From Anaspis maculata (taxonomy: Eukaryota > Arthropoda > Insecta > Coleoptera > Scraptiidae): DNA of 64,000 bases. A program made the position numbers and the translations under genes. The stretch spans positions 6,200,001 to 6,264,000 of the forward strand of contig OX421968.1 of assembly GCA_949128115.1 (NCBI GenBank), in the 5' to 3' direction. The notes below the pieces were generated by a model. That model had not been told where the DNA came from. It was given only the letters and a program-made list of their open reading frames with translations, and did not search any database. Shown piece by piece: positions 34,242 to 46,910 of the stretch (position 1 is the first letter of the stretch; every line of letters starts with the position of its first letter).

Positions 34242-36430
34242 AGAGAAACGGAATTATCCAATTCAATCTCCTACAAAAAAACTTCACAAATCCCAGAACG
34301 ACCGCCTTCCTTGCGGCAATATGCATGCTTCATATTATTATTGTTGATATTGTTGTGAACAGGGATTACCAAGCCCACTTTCGATAAGCTCTACTTCAAC
34401 TGAGGATTCAACGCAAAATCAAAATCATTAATTGGATTCTAACAGATTGATCGCTATACGGTTACTAGGCATGGGAATGTGAGCATTTTTATCTGTTAGA
34501 GTTAGACGAAGCACAATTATCTGTACACACGAGGAGCATTGTTGCTTTGACAGAAGCAAACGGATTTAGAAAGCATCCGAATGGGTATAAAGCGGATACA
34601 CGACGTTCATCTGCAGACAGCCGTATTTTGTGTAGGCCAGTCGGCCATGTAGCAGAGAATAGATCGGCGAACCCTATACTCTACACACACCTAACAGTCA
34701 TTTAAGGGTCACCATCATGCCATACACATTATCTGTGACTGCTAGTGACGTTTCTATGTCAACACACACGCACACACACACACAGCTTTTTTGTTCCTTA
34801 ATGGAATTTAAAGTTGAACCCTCACAACAACAAGCATGTCGCACTAATTTAAAAAGCCGGTTGTATTAGAAGTTTCTTTTTAAAAAAAGAAAATGAACTC
34901 AGATAAGTCAAATTTCATTTACTACACATACCTTAAATCAACATTTAGAAGTAGCAAATATGTAATAATTACGTTTTACGTTGAATCAACGCGAAAATAT
35001 TGGAGTGTGTTCGACACTGTATAAATTACAAGCATTCGCACTTCTCCAGGCACATTAAGCAAACCAATTCTCATTATATAACTCAGGAATAATTTCTTGC
35101 TTCGCATTTGCTGCAACATTTTCCCTTGCAAAGAAAAACAATGCTTATCCGTTTTCTAATATTCAGAAAATTATACGCACCTGCCAAGCACAGGGCCAAA
35201 CAACTCGCACAAAAGCTCCACATAGGAAGTACGACAATGTTCCTTTTTAAGGTACTTCGTGTATCCGATTGGTCTTCGTAATGAGCAACTCGACACGTAG
35301 TCGACGTTGAATAACCACTTTTTTTAATTTCAAACTCTGCTTTACAGGAATAACAAAAAAAAACTTCCTGAAACTGAAACAAACTCAAAAAAACTTACGA
35401 AAAATTCATAATCAAGAAAAGCATCATACTTTCTGGGAAAGACAACATGAAGTAGCGTTGAAGTTGGAAATAAGAAATTAAGAATGTGGTGACAATACGT
35501 ACGGAATTCAGCTGTAATAGAAACTTTGCGTGCTCACGTACCATGCGACGTAAAGCAACTTTTAATGTGAGAATTGGCGGTTTTTCATTTGTGACTTAGT
35601 TAGATACAAAGGAGTTTTTACGCTCTGCCTTACGTTACGTTACGTCGTAGGTACGTTCCGTGAGATCGCAATGTCTGGAGTTTAACAGACCATACTGTAT
35701 TATTAGCACTCCCCATTCTTCACGCTAGAACTGGTGCAGATGGCTTGCGTCATGAGCGCCATGGACACAACACACAAGAGAGTTTGTTTGTTTGGGGAAA
35801 TCAAAATATAAATCGGAAAGATGAATAAAAATTGATGTTCCGTATACTATGCAGTGTGTCCCAGGTTCGAGCCTCCACTATGGGTAACTTCGTTATTATA
35901 GGAGATACCGAGAGAGATATAGAGTCTGTTGAATTGGGAAAGTTTTTCGGAATTTCATAGCTATTTGAATTCTGCAGATTTAAAAAAAAAATTGGTTTCT
36001 AAGATATCTGGGAAGAACCAAAAACATGCATTTCTTTTTTTTTTACGATAACTCCTCAAATGATATTTGTGACTAATGATTGGCTTTGGCATTAATTAGG
36101 CACTTTTCTGATACGCACTTAATTGTGTTATCAGTTTTTTCCCATCTTTTTTTATTTCCATGATATAAGACTATCAACTTTTGTTTTTCTAATGGACGTC
36201 ATTTGTTTTTTCAACTCTTTTGAATCACATTTTTAATTGCCTTTACAGCAATGTATTACAACCTGTCAGCAAATCATTTTTGGAAAAATAAAAAATACAT
36301 AATCGCTCAATCTTTAAAATGTGATGTCTTGCTTTGGACACGTTTTGTCAGAAAAACTCACACTATTTACATTCGTACAAATGTTCCTACCTTGGAATGG
36401 AAATCATTGTGTTTGTTTCGAGTGTTCGTA
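34242..36430. other. No confident gene
   Basis: A (CA)n run spans 34,761-34,785. A TATAAAG at 34,587 with an initiator-like TCATCT about 25 bp on looks like a core promoter, but no exon follows. A minus-strand open stretch bounded by a TTTCAG acceptor and a GTGCGT donor (about 35,365 to 35,187) has many cysteines but no family I can name. 35,630-35,650 has repeated TTACG. Confidence 0.35.
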
Positions 36431-36566
36431 TACGAACAGCGTAGGTATTATTATTTTAGATGTCCCCCTCGACATAAAAATCGATATATTTTAGCTCGGT
36501 GAAATATTCACTAGGAATCGGGAGTTGATACGGGTGGATAGTTTTCTAATGATCACCCGGTATTAT
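36430..36566. repeat. Fragment of the 22.8-24.2 kb element family
   Basis: Contains GTCCCCCTCGACATAAAAATCGAT and ends GATCACCCGGTA, paralleling the right arm of the element at 22,785-24,222. A comparable scrap at 37,370-37,517 ends CCACCCTGTATA. Confidence 0.5.
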
Positions 36567-36912
36567 GTATAGACTAATCAGTTCGATTGTTGAATTGCAA
36601 CACGGTTGCTTTATTTTCTTTGAGTTGCACCGAATAACCAAACATCAAACAGCTAGTCATACACGTGCTGGCTTGCAGTCAGCTGATCCCTATATAGTGT
36701 GATGAGATGAAGAAGTGGGTGTGGGGCAGAGGGTTGCAGGTTTCTCTCGCAAACGGGAAGCACAATAAAAAGTGCATGTTTTTTGTTTTTTTCTAGTCAA
36801 AAACCAAAATGAGATGATCAAGATGGAATGGGGAACATCTTGAACACCTTTTGTGAGAAATAAAGAAAATTGGCTTGAAATTTGCGTTTTGATATTTTAA
36901 TTTTTTTATCTT

Positions 36913-37104
36913 AGACGGCCCCGTGGCGCAGGTGGTTGTGTGGCTGCCTGCGGCCATGGGAGCTCCAGGTTCGATTTTCGGGAATGTCTGGCTATTTGTG
37001 TTGTCAAATTTGAAATTTTTCTGAATATTGTAGCAAGTATAGTAAAGGGCAAAAACTCCTATGGCCAGAGCAGCCGATGAGAAGGAAAACATTTATTATC
37101 AATA
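36913..37104 (+). mobile_element. tRNA-derived SINE, copy 3
   Basis: The head GACGGCCCCGTGGCGCAGG, B box GGTTCGATTTT and tail AAAACTCCTATGGCCAGAG...GAAAACATTTATT match copies 1 and 2. A perfect 12-bp target duplication TTTTTTTATCTT flanks it (36,901-36,912 and 37,105-37,116). Confidence 0.9.
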
Positions 37105-37116
37105 TTTTTTTATCTT

Positions 37117-38640
37117 CAGAAATATCTGATAAAAAACAATTGCATCGTGTTCCTGTTCAAAAGCCCTTTCAAATGATGTATCACTTGACATACTGTTGAC
37201 ATCTTCTGAATTAGAAAAAAAGTTAATCTGGAATGTACCTTTCAATTCCATTTTTTTTTCAAAATTATTGAAAAAATAAAAACTGATTTGTATTCCTCTC
37301 AAAAGGCTCTTTCTAACGATGTGTCACTCGATGTACCTTTGCATTTGAAAAAAAAGTTGAGTGTAGCTGGGGTGTTAGGCGTGGAGATATGTCAAAACCA
37401 TGATCGTTGAAATGTGCGCGGTTCAAAACAAAAATCGACCTGTTTCAGGGATTTCCACAGGGATACATTGTAACGTAACTGAGCAACGGAATTTGTTCCA
37501 GTTAAGATTTCCACCCTGTATAGCTACACTTATGTACACGAGCACAATATTATTATGCAACACTTGAAATATGAGTAATTAACCTTTACATGCACTGAAG
37601 GTCAAATTGGGCGTGCTTTTTGTCTCATTTGCATTTGAGCTTGCTCATGCAATACTTTGGTAAACCCATAAGTACATTTTTCTTATGGGAAATTTGTTTC
37701 TTGCAAACTATACAGTATTTTCTTGTTCTTGCGAACAAGAAAATACTGCGTAGTGGATGTATCCACTGTTTGATATGCTACGCTTAGTTTATGCATGCTA
37801 AATAAATAGATTCGGCAGTACAATTTCTTTTTGAGGAAGTCGCATCTCGAATTTGGTTTTCTATTAAAAAAAGCTCCAAAGCCAATTTTACTAACGCACA
37901 TTTTCAGTCGCATCAAAAACCCCTCAACTTTTTTTGCTCTCCCCGGTCTCCATATACCAAAAGCTTGTTAAATTCTTCCCAATTATAAGGTAGAGGACCA
38001 TCAAGTTCAAGTTTCATACCTTTCAGAAAATAAAAAACGTAAATAAATACAAGGATAAGGGAGCAGAAGGAAAAGTGAGCTTATTTTTCCCTTATTAAAA
38101 CTTTCTATAATTACGTGTCCAAGTACATTTTCAATTTTTATTTCAAGAGTTTCGTGTTCTAGCATAGGTAGGTAGGTACTACCATTGTCTAATGTAGGTA
38201 TAAACTTCTGCAATACCATGTTATGTTACCCGTTATACGAGCCAGGTAGCACTTGGCTTGCTGACCCGACATGTGTGATGATCTATGTAGAGATTTCCTA
38301 ATTATGCACATTTTGCTTGATTTCAAGTTTTAATTAATTGCATTTCTTTACAGTGCCAGTGTAACACTATGCTTTCAGCGAATACATTGTACGTAACTAA
38401 TGTTCAATAGAAAGGCCGGAAATTACCATAAAACTATACCAATTTAGTAGTTAAATCGATTTGACTGATTAAGGCTTACTGATTCCAATCATGAGACCTG
38501 AGGCGGGATGTGGTGGACGCCAACGGTAGCGAATTACAGGCGCTACATGAAACAGAGCGACACAAAGGGCGGTGAAGTCGCAAAAGCTGACGTTCAAATG
38601 TTGACAAGATTTTTTGTTACTTGTTATTTTTTCCTAATTT
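37117..38640. other. No recognisable gene; one perfect hairpin
   Basis: A 16-bp perfect stem with a 4-nt loop occurs at 37,713-37,748 (CAGTATTTTCTTGTTC, TTGC loop). A repeat fragment lies at 37,370-37,517. The remainder is AT-rich without identifiable features. Confidence 0.5.
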
Positions 38641-38775
38641 TACTTCCTCGACCCACCACCCAACGAGGGGAAGTATTGTGAACGCGCATTTTTTTGATTT
38701 CGACGGATGTATCTGTTTTGAGGTCTCTTATGACGATTAAGACCATTTCCAGAATGATCTCTGTCTGTGTATGTT

Positions 38776-40353
38776 CCGGGTGGGCCATAAAAAACCATGC
38801 TCGCAATTTTTCTTTTTAAAATTTTTATTTCTTCACCGATTCTATCGAACTTTTCAGCATTATCTTGCCAATAGAATAGGCTATCATTTCCGTTTTCCAA
38901 AATGGCCGACATATTAAAATTTAAGATGGCAGAAACAATTGAAAATAGGCCTTCTTTTGTTCCCGTTGCTTTTTATTGGAAGGTACCAGAAAGTCAAAAC
39001 CAACAATGTATTATGAAGAAATAGACCTTTCTTGTCAATTCAAAACCACAACCAATAAAATCGGATCATCTGCTGAGGAGCTATTGCGAGTTGAAGCGAA
39101 GCCTACTTCCCGGTTTTTTCATTCCCGCATAATTGATCCAAATTTGGGTATCCTGCCAACCAATCCGCCATGTGCTCATTTCTCAACCAATTTTCTCAAA
39201 TTTAGTATCAATGGCTAGCCAATTGGACAGACTACCTTTTTCATATGAAAAAATTATCGACATGTCAAAATTCAAGATGGCAGAAGCAACTGAAAATATA
39301 TATTTTTTTGACCTCAATGCTTTTCAATAGAAATCAGCAGAAAGTCAAAACCAATATTTATTATGAAGAAATAGACCTTCCTCGACAATTCAAGACCGCA
39401 ACCAATCAAATCAGGTTATCTGCTGATGGCTATTGCGAGTTGAAGCGAAGCCTTCTTCCCATTTTTCTATTCCAACAAGGACGAATAAGGCCTGTTTTTA
39501 ATAATTTCCGCCATATTGAATTTTGACATGTTGGCCATTTTCTCATATGGAAATGGTAGCCTATCCAATTGGCTAGCCATTGATACCAAATTTGTATAAA
39601 TCGGTTGAGAAATAAGGATATGGCGGGCAGGATTCCTAAATTTGGGTCATTTATGCGGGAATCAGAAACCGGTAGGTAGGCTTCGCTTTAACTCGCCATA
39701 GCTTCTCAGCAGATGATCCGATTTGATTGCGGTCTTGAATTATCGAGGAAGGTCTATTTCTTCATAATAGTTTTTGGTTTTGACTTTCTGCTAATTTTTA
39801 TCAAAAAGCAATGAGGACAAAGAAATTCTATTTTCAATTGCTTCCGCCATCTTGGATTTTGACATGTCGGTCATTTTCTCATATGAAAAAGGTAGCCTGT
39901 TGAATTGGCTAGCCATTGATACCAAATTTGAGAAAATCGGTTGAGAAATAAGCATATGGCGGATTGGCGGCCAGAATACCTAAATTTGGGTCAATTATGC
40001 GGAAATGAAAAAAAACTGAAAGTAAGCTTCGCTTCAACTCGCAATAGCTCCTCAGCCGATGATCCGATTTTATTGGTTGTGGTCTATAATTGCCAAAAAA
40101 AAGTCTATTCCTTCATCATACGTTATTGGTTTTGACTTTCTGTTAACTGTTGATAAAACGCAACGAGAACAAAAGAAGGCCTATTTTCAATTGTTTCTGC
40201 CATCTTGAATTTTGAAATGTCGGCCATTTTGAAATACGGAAATGATAGCCTATTCAACTGGCTAGCCAATGCTGGAAAGTTCGATGAAATCGGTGGCGAA
40301 ATAAAAATTTTAGAAGGAAAAATTCGGAGCACGGTTTTTTATGGCCCACTCGG
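38776..40353. mobile_element. 1,578-bp palindromic element, second full copy
   Basis: Begins CCGGGTGGGCCATAAAAAAC and ends GGCCCACTCGG. TA follows at 40,354; the left TA has become TT. Same internal order as 13,060-14,636 and one base different in length. ORFs in the arms (for example 38,640-38,912 minus and 40,205-40,510 plus) are mirror images of each other and non-coding. Confidence 0.8.
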
Positions 40354-40519
40354 TATGTGTACCTATATGTCTGTAATATTCCACGATCCCAGCCGCAAGG
40401 TCCATCCGATCGACTTCAAATTTGGTACACAGATATGGTTTCATCGTCGAATCAGCCCATTTGTTTTTGGCGGGCATCTGTCAAACGGAAATGTCACTAT
40501 CAAAAAATGACAGAAGCTA

Positions 40520-41760
40520 TATATCACTGAACTTGATTTGCGATATGCCGTTTGAAAGCCCATAAAAAACTGTATTCAGAACAGTTGAAAGTATTGCCTC
40601 ATCTGTCATTTGTCAAATAATAAAGAATGTCAAAGTTCAAAATTTACCATTTAATTATTCAAAAACTATCAGATGAATTTGGACCACATTTGACAGGAAC
40701 CAACAAAACAAAGTAGTCAAATTAAGTCTTTAGTTGCAATCTTTCACCATTTTTCAGGCGAGCAATATGAATTTTCAAAAATTTCTCCTAGCCGTTGCTA
40801 CCCGAGAGTAGAGATGGGCGGCGCGGCGTTTAGGTGCCGCCGCCGCCGACATTTTTGTTTTCATTTATTTATTTTTCTATTCGTTTATTTAACGTCGGCC
40901 TATTTCCGCAACGAGGCCTAACACCGGCGTCGGTGAATGCTCTCCTCCACTATACCGCTGCTCGTGCCGAAAAAAAAAAAATTGCCCTGCACCCTGGCCT
41001 GTAAAAACTGTAAGGGTGAAAGGTGAATGTTCAAATAGAAGGTCAAGTTCAACAAACGTCGGTCATCTATTTTTGATACTCAAATACCTGTTTTTGAATT
41101 GCAGCAATTGATCCCATGACATAGAAGAGAGTAACAACATCCAATAATGCAAGATGGACGTGTTTAATTTTGTTTATTGGAAGATATGGTTGAAAATTAT
41201 ATCTTTTCTGATTTTATGGAGCACAATAATTCTGATAGTGTGCAATGTTGATACATTTTTCGAAGACTGAATGTTTACCTTTCATTGCTCTTTGCTATTT
41301 CTACCCTCAACAAGTACCTTATCCATGGGGTAGTTTTAGATTAGTCATACTAATTAGAGGCAAGTTGCTCTATCATGACCTCAAAAACGTATTTGTAGCG
41401 CGAGGAGTTCTTTTAAAGATTTTTTCCTATTTTCATTCCCCCCCCCCCCCCCCCCAAATTTAAAACCGCATGGAATTTTTTTTGGAACTACGGGCCAAAT
41501 CGTTCAAATAGGTCTTGAGAGCAACTGTACCAAATGGCTTGCTTTAATCATAAAATGCGGTATCTTTATGCGAATCACGGGCCTTTTATGAGTCCTATGA
41601 CGCCGACCACGCCGCCGCCGAATGATAGGTCGGCGTGTTCGCGGCGGCGCCGCCGCCGCCTGGAATGGGGTCGGCGCCCATCTCTACCCGAGAGGGCCTC
41701 TCGCCAGTATTCATTCATGCTCGGGTATCGACTTTTTTCGAAAAAGTCAAATTGGTCGCG
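40520..41760 (+). repeat. Dispersed repeat, occupied copy
   Basis: Left part 40,520-40,808 and right part 41,697-41,760 are contiguous in the copies at 18.9 kb (inverted) and 50.1 kb. Here they are split by the hAT-like element. Confidence 0.7.
40809..41696. mobile_element. hAT-like MITE, 888 bp, perfect 8-bp duplication
   Basis: The ends TAGAGATGGGCG and CGCCCATCTCTA are exact inverted repeats, followed inwards by GC-rich GGCGGC/GCCGCC tracts at both ends. The octamer CCCGAGAG is duplicated exactly at 40,801-40,808 and 41,697-41,704. A C-run lies at about 41,440-41,456. No transposase; the ORFs at 41.5-41.9 kb arise from the GCC tracts. Confidence 0.9.
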
Positions 41761-42210
41761 CCACTGGCTATTGTTTTTTGTTCTGGGTTGAGAAAAAAGG
41801 GGCAGTAGCAACAAGAAACGCGTCGATAGCCAAGCTCGCATCCGCCGCTCGTTGTAGTCATATGGAACTCGTAGTTTTTTAATTGTTTTCTCGGCCGTAA
41901 GAAGTGATGCCCCAACTTGGTGGCGCGTAGTGCGTGGTGCCTCCTTTCTATCCTATCCTCTAGTGCACCACCGTGTCAACGCAACACCCAGAAGCCAAAG
42001 AACGTCGGCCGTTGGTAAGTCCCTTTTTGCTTTGCGCAACTTAGAAGGAAAAACAGTTCACTAGCTCTCGTGTAGCCGCCACAAATTGATATCGAAAGTT
42101 TAAGTGTCGTTTAGACCCATTTCCAAAATCGGCACGGTTCCGATTTTTGAAACTTAGTATTTGTTTTAGGTGCAGACATGCCGGAAATGAAAGTTGGAGA
42201 AAAGATTGAG
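41761..42210. repeat. Dispersed-repeat sequence leading into block B
   Basis: 42,080-42,170 shares ATTGATATCGAAAGT and GTTTAGACCCATTT-like text with 18,780-18,840 (inverted). 41,880-42,050 is unassigned and slightly GC-richer. Confidence 0.45.
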
Positions 42211-42561
42211 TTAATTTTTGGAGGAAAAAATTTTGGAATCGGACTCACGGTTTTCGGGTTTTCCTCTCCGGAAAAAAACTGCAAATTTTCAAACCTTTTA
42301 TCCCGTGAACATATTTCCACCATTTTTTTCAAAACAAGAAGTAACTGGTCGTTGAACATTTTTCCACTTTTTTTTTCAATTTCCAGGGAATTTTCCTGTT
42401 GAAAATGTGAAAACGGCTTGGGTTTTCGAGACCGGACTTGACCTAAATTGACGGTTTTTACAATAAGATGGTTTGGAATAAAATGCGAGATTTTCCCGGA
42501 AAATTTAAATTTTCCTGACAAGATACACTGCGCGTTTTTGAGGAATACAAATTTTCCTACA

Positions 42562-42643
42562 TAGCATTATTGGTAGGTATAATCGATAATTCAATTTAAT
42601 GACTTGACGATTTGATTATCGATTTTACCTACCAATAATGCTA
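42562..42643. repeat. Hairpin with 29-bp arms in block B
   Basis: Arms 42,562-42,590 and 42,615-42,643 contain TAGCATTATTGGTAGGT and its complement. Same structure as 12,614-12,695. Confidence 0.8.
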
Positions 42644-42974
42644 TGCAGGAGAATTAAGTACTTTCTTCACAAGATATCGACAATATCCACGTCAAATGAT
42701 GCGCAGTATATTTAATTTCTTTTAAATTATTTTCAATCTTCCTAATTTCAACTTCCCACCCGAAGGGACGTTTCGAACAAAAATTTTCATAGGTTCCGAT
42801 TCCTGCATACTAGTCGAGAAAGTTTTGGGGTGACACAACCGATTTTTTAAGATTTTCCCTGCGTCTTGTTAAGCCTAGCGTAAGAAGTTTAGTGTATGTG
42901 CATTATTTTATCATTCTATTCAACCGGGTGTAAAATAACAACCATATTCAAGAAAAGACACAGGAGGCTGTATA

Positions 42975-44014
42975 CAGGGTGGTTCAGGTTATAGTAGCAA
43001 TAACTCACCATTCGATGGTCCATCGAGAACTAGGCATTCATAATTTAATTTTTCTCCAAAACGTTTACTAAGGAAGATAGAGCCCTCCAAAGTTCAGTTT
43101 TTAAAATCATCTTTTTGCAATAACTCTCAAATCATCAAAGCGATTTTCACCAAATTTGGTACAAATACTAATGACTTGAATACCCATCACTTGACGCAGA
43201 TAACCTTTGTCAAAATTGTCCAGTGGCGTAGATACTGGGGGATTGTTCAACTTCTACCACCCCATTTTTTACGCCACTGGATATTTTTGAAAAATAATAT
43301 TTTTTTCAAATTCCTTGTTCAATTAAAATAAAAAAGTTACTCTTGTAAAATTTTGATTAGAGGCTTCATTTCCGAGATATTTGAGTTTGAAACTTTGGAA
43401 AACGCTTCGAAATCGCGACTTACGAAGGCCTAAAAATTAAATCCCAAGAAAACTCACGATTCCTCAATTGCCATAAGTTTTCTAGGTCGTTTAAGTTGAT
43501 TAACTGCCATCTTTTGCTGAGAAACGAGGCGTTTCCAGAAAAAAAAACAATTTGGGCTATGGAAAGTGCCGATTTCGAGATGTTTTTCAAAGTTTAAAAC
43601 CCAAATATCTTGAAAATCAAGCCTCTAATCAAAATTTTACAAGAGTAACTTCTTTTTCTAAATTAAACAAGGAATTCGAAAAAAATATAGTTTCCCAAAA
43701 ATATTCAGTGGCGTAGAGAATAGGGCGCGAAAAGTAAAATAACTCCCCCGTATCTACGCCACTGGACAATTTTGACAAAAGTTATCTACGTCAAGTGATG
43801 GGTATTTATTTTGTAAGTATTTGTACCAAATTTGGTCAAAATCGCTTTGATGACTTGAGAGTTATCGCAAAAAGAAGATTTTAAAAACCGAACTTTGAAG
43901 GGCTGTATCTCTCTTAGGAAGCGTTTTAGAAAAAAATTGAATCATGCATGTCGACCTAGTTTTCGATGGACTATCGAATGGTGAATTATTGCTACTATAA
44001 CCTGGACCACCCTG
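42975..44014. mobile_element. TA-flanked palindromic MITE, 1,040 bp
   Basis: The ends CAGGGTGGTTCAGGTTATAG and their complement pair, and the arms pair for several hundred bases around about 43,500. Both arms include an ACGCCACTGG motif. TA lies at 42,973-42,974 and 44,015-44,016. Block A at about 12,294 reads straight across with one TA, which proves insertion. Confidence 0.9.
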
Positions 44015-44210
44015 TATAAAGCTTCCTTATAATGCATTTTTCAGTTTATGTTTATTGGAACTTTTTTGATTTTTGGTAGTAGAATCGGCTGGCAAATATT
44101 CATGCCTGATGTATCTATAACAAAAATACATTGTTTTGTTACGTTCAGTGTCCACGCATCTGTAAATTTTTCGCCACTAGTTGTCACTTACTTTCAATAA
44201 TTAATTGCTC

Positions 44211-46600
44211 ACCCTGGCTCTGGCTAGGAATACCCGCAGAGTAGTAGGACGTCGATAACTTTTTTATTTCTCAACATATTCGAATAGTTCTTTTTTAATA
44301 TTGAAGAAGAAACATGGAGAATTTGTTACAATACGTGTGGAATATCATATTCATCAAACGCTGCCTGCATGGCTCTACACAAAAACGCCTTTTTCCTGGT
44401 CGTTAGAACCTCAGACGGCCGCTCACCTTGGCTCTGGCTAGGAATACCCGCAGAGTAGGTAGGTTTGAAATGTCGATAACTTTTTTATTTTTCAACATAT
44501 TCGAATAATTCTTTTCAATTATTGAAGAAGAAGCATGGAGAATTTGTTACAATCCGTGTGGAATATCATATTCATCAAACGCTGCCTGCATGGCTCTACA
44601 CAAAAACGCCTTTTTCCTGGCCGTTAGAACCCCAGACGGCCGCTCACCCTGGCTCTGGCTAGGAATACCCGCAAAGTAGTAGGACGTCGATAACTTTTTT
44701 ATTTCTCAACATATTCGAATAATTCTTTTTTAATATTGAAGAAGAAACATGGAGAATTGGTTATGATACGTGTAGAATATCATATTCATTAAACGCTACC
44801 CGCATGCCTCTACGCAAAAACGCCTTTTTCCTGGACGTTAGAACCCCAGACGGCCGCTCACCCTGGCTCTGGCTGGGAATACCCGCAAAGTAGTAGGACG
44901 TCGATAACTTTTTTATTTCTCAACATATTCGAATAATTCTTTTTTAATATTGAAGAAGAAACATGGGGAATTGGTTATAATACGTGTGGAATATCATATT
45001 CATCAAACGCTACCCGCATGCCTCTACACAAAAACGTCTTTTTCCTGGCCGTTAGAACCCCAGACGGCCGCTAACCCTGGCTCTGGCTAGGAATACCCGC
45101 AGAGTAGTAGGACGTCGATAACTTTTTGATTTCTCAACATATTCGAATAATTCTTTTTTAATATTTAAGAAGAAACATGGAGAATTTGTTACAATACGTG
45201 TGGAATATCATATTCATCAAACGCTGCCCGCATGGCTCTACACAAAAACGCTTTTTTCCTGGTCGTTAGAACCTCAGACGGCCGCTCACCCTGGCTCTGG
45301 CTAGGAATACCCGCAGAGTAGTAGGACGTCGATAACTTTTTGATTTCTCAACATCTTCGAATAATTCTTTTTTAATATTTAAGAAGAAACATGGAGAATT
45401 TGTTACAATACGTGTGGAATATCATATTCATCAAACGCTGCCCGCATGGCTCTACGCAAAAACGCTTTTTTCCTGGTCGTTAGAACCTCAGACGGCCGCT
45501 CACCCTGGCTCTGGCTGGGAATACCCGCAGAGTAGTAGGACGTCGGATAACTTTTTTATTTCTCAACATATTCGAATAATTCTTTTTTAATATTCAAGAA
45601 GAAACATGGGGAATTGGTTACAATACGTGTAGGAGATCATATTCATCAAACGCTGCCCGCATGCCTCTACACAAAAACGCTTTTTTCCTGGCCGTTAGAG
45701 CCCCAGACGGTCGCTCACCCTGGCTCTGGCTAGAAATACCCGCAGAGTAGTAGGATGTCGGATGTCGATAACTTTTTTATTTCTCAACATATTTGAATTT
45801 TTTTTTTCAATATTGAAGAAGAAACAAGGAGAATTTGTTGCAATATGTGTGGAATATCATATCCATCAAACGCTGCCCGCATGCCTTTACACACAAACGC
45901 CTTTTTCCTGGCCGTTAGAACCCCAGACGGCCGCTCACCCTGGCTCTGGCTGGGAATACCCGCAGAGTAGTAGGACGTCGATAACTTTTTTATTTCTCAA
46001 CATATTCGAATAATTCTTTTTTAATATCAAAGAAGAAACATGGGGAATTGGTTACAATACGTGCAGGAGATCATATTCATCAAACGCTGCCCGCATGCCT
46101 CTACACAAAAACGCCTTTTTCCTGGCCGTTAGAGCCCCAGACGGTCGCTCACCCTGGCTCTGGCTAGAAATACCCGCAGAGTAGTAGGATGTCGGATGTC
46201 GATAACTTTTTTATTTCTCAACATATTCGAATTTTTTTTTCAATATTGAAGAAGAAACAAGGAGAATTTGTTGCAATATGTGTGGAATATCATATCCATC
46301 AAACGCTGCCCGCATGCCTTTACACAAAAACGCCTTTTTCCTGGCCGTTAGAACCCCAGACGGCCGCTCACCCTGGCTCTGGCTAGAAATACCCGCAGAG
46401 TAGTAGGATGTCGATAACTTTTTTATTTTCAACATATTCGAATAATTTTTTTTTAATATTGAAGAAGAAACATTGAGAGTTTGTTACAATACGTGTGGAA
46501 GATCATATTCATTAAACGCTGCCAGCATGCCTCTACATAAAAACGTCTTTTTCATGGCCGTTATAACCCTGGACGGCCGCTCACCCTGGCTTTGACTAAA
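44211..46600 (+). repeat. ~214-bp satellite, about 12 units
   Basis: ACCCTGGCTCTGGCT (small variants) recurs at 44,211, 44,425, 44,646, 44,860, 45,074, 45,288, 45,502, 45,717, 45,937, 46,151, 46,370 and 46,583. The periods are 213-221 bp. Units contain CGCAGAGTAGTAGGACGTCG, an AT-rich middle and CGCCTTTTTCCTGG. The longer (219-221) units are interspersed. ORFs are repeat artefacts. Confidence 0.95.
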
Positions 46601-46910
46601 ACTATTCGCGTTTGGTGCAGGACTCTACTCAGATGCTTTTTCTTGCTCGTAGATCAACTTTTTTCAAAAAAATCTAAATGATATCGAGAGTAGATTGCAT
46701 TGGCCGTCGTGTAGGCCTGTTTTCAAGTTCAAGGCAGTTTCGGGTTTCGGGCGGTGATTTGTTCAATTTCAAACTTGCACATTTCGTAAATGAAAAAAAA
46801 AACTGCAGTGCGACTTTTCACCTGCGGTTAGCTCTACGAAATATATGTTTGAGGTGCAAACTTGCTGCGAGCAAATGTTGGAGAGAATATCGAGTTGATT
46901 TTTGGGAGAG

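Noticed and set aside
34587..34615. TATA/initiator-like core promoter
   Set aside because: No identifiable exon downstream; short motifs of this kind are common in AT-rich DNA.
35187..35365. Minus-strand candidate exon with several cysteines and acceptor/donor-like borders
   Set aside because: No recognisable family, AT-rich surroundings, and such borders arise often by chance.
45762..46435. ORFs of 65-83 codons repeated through the 44-46.6 kb array
   Set aside because: The same frames recur in each satellite unit and break at unit boundaries; no codon bias or domain.
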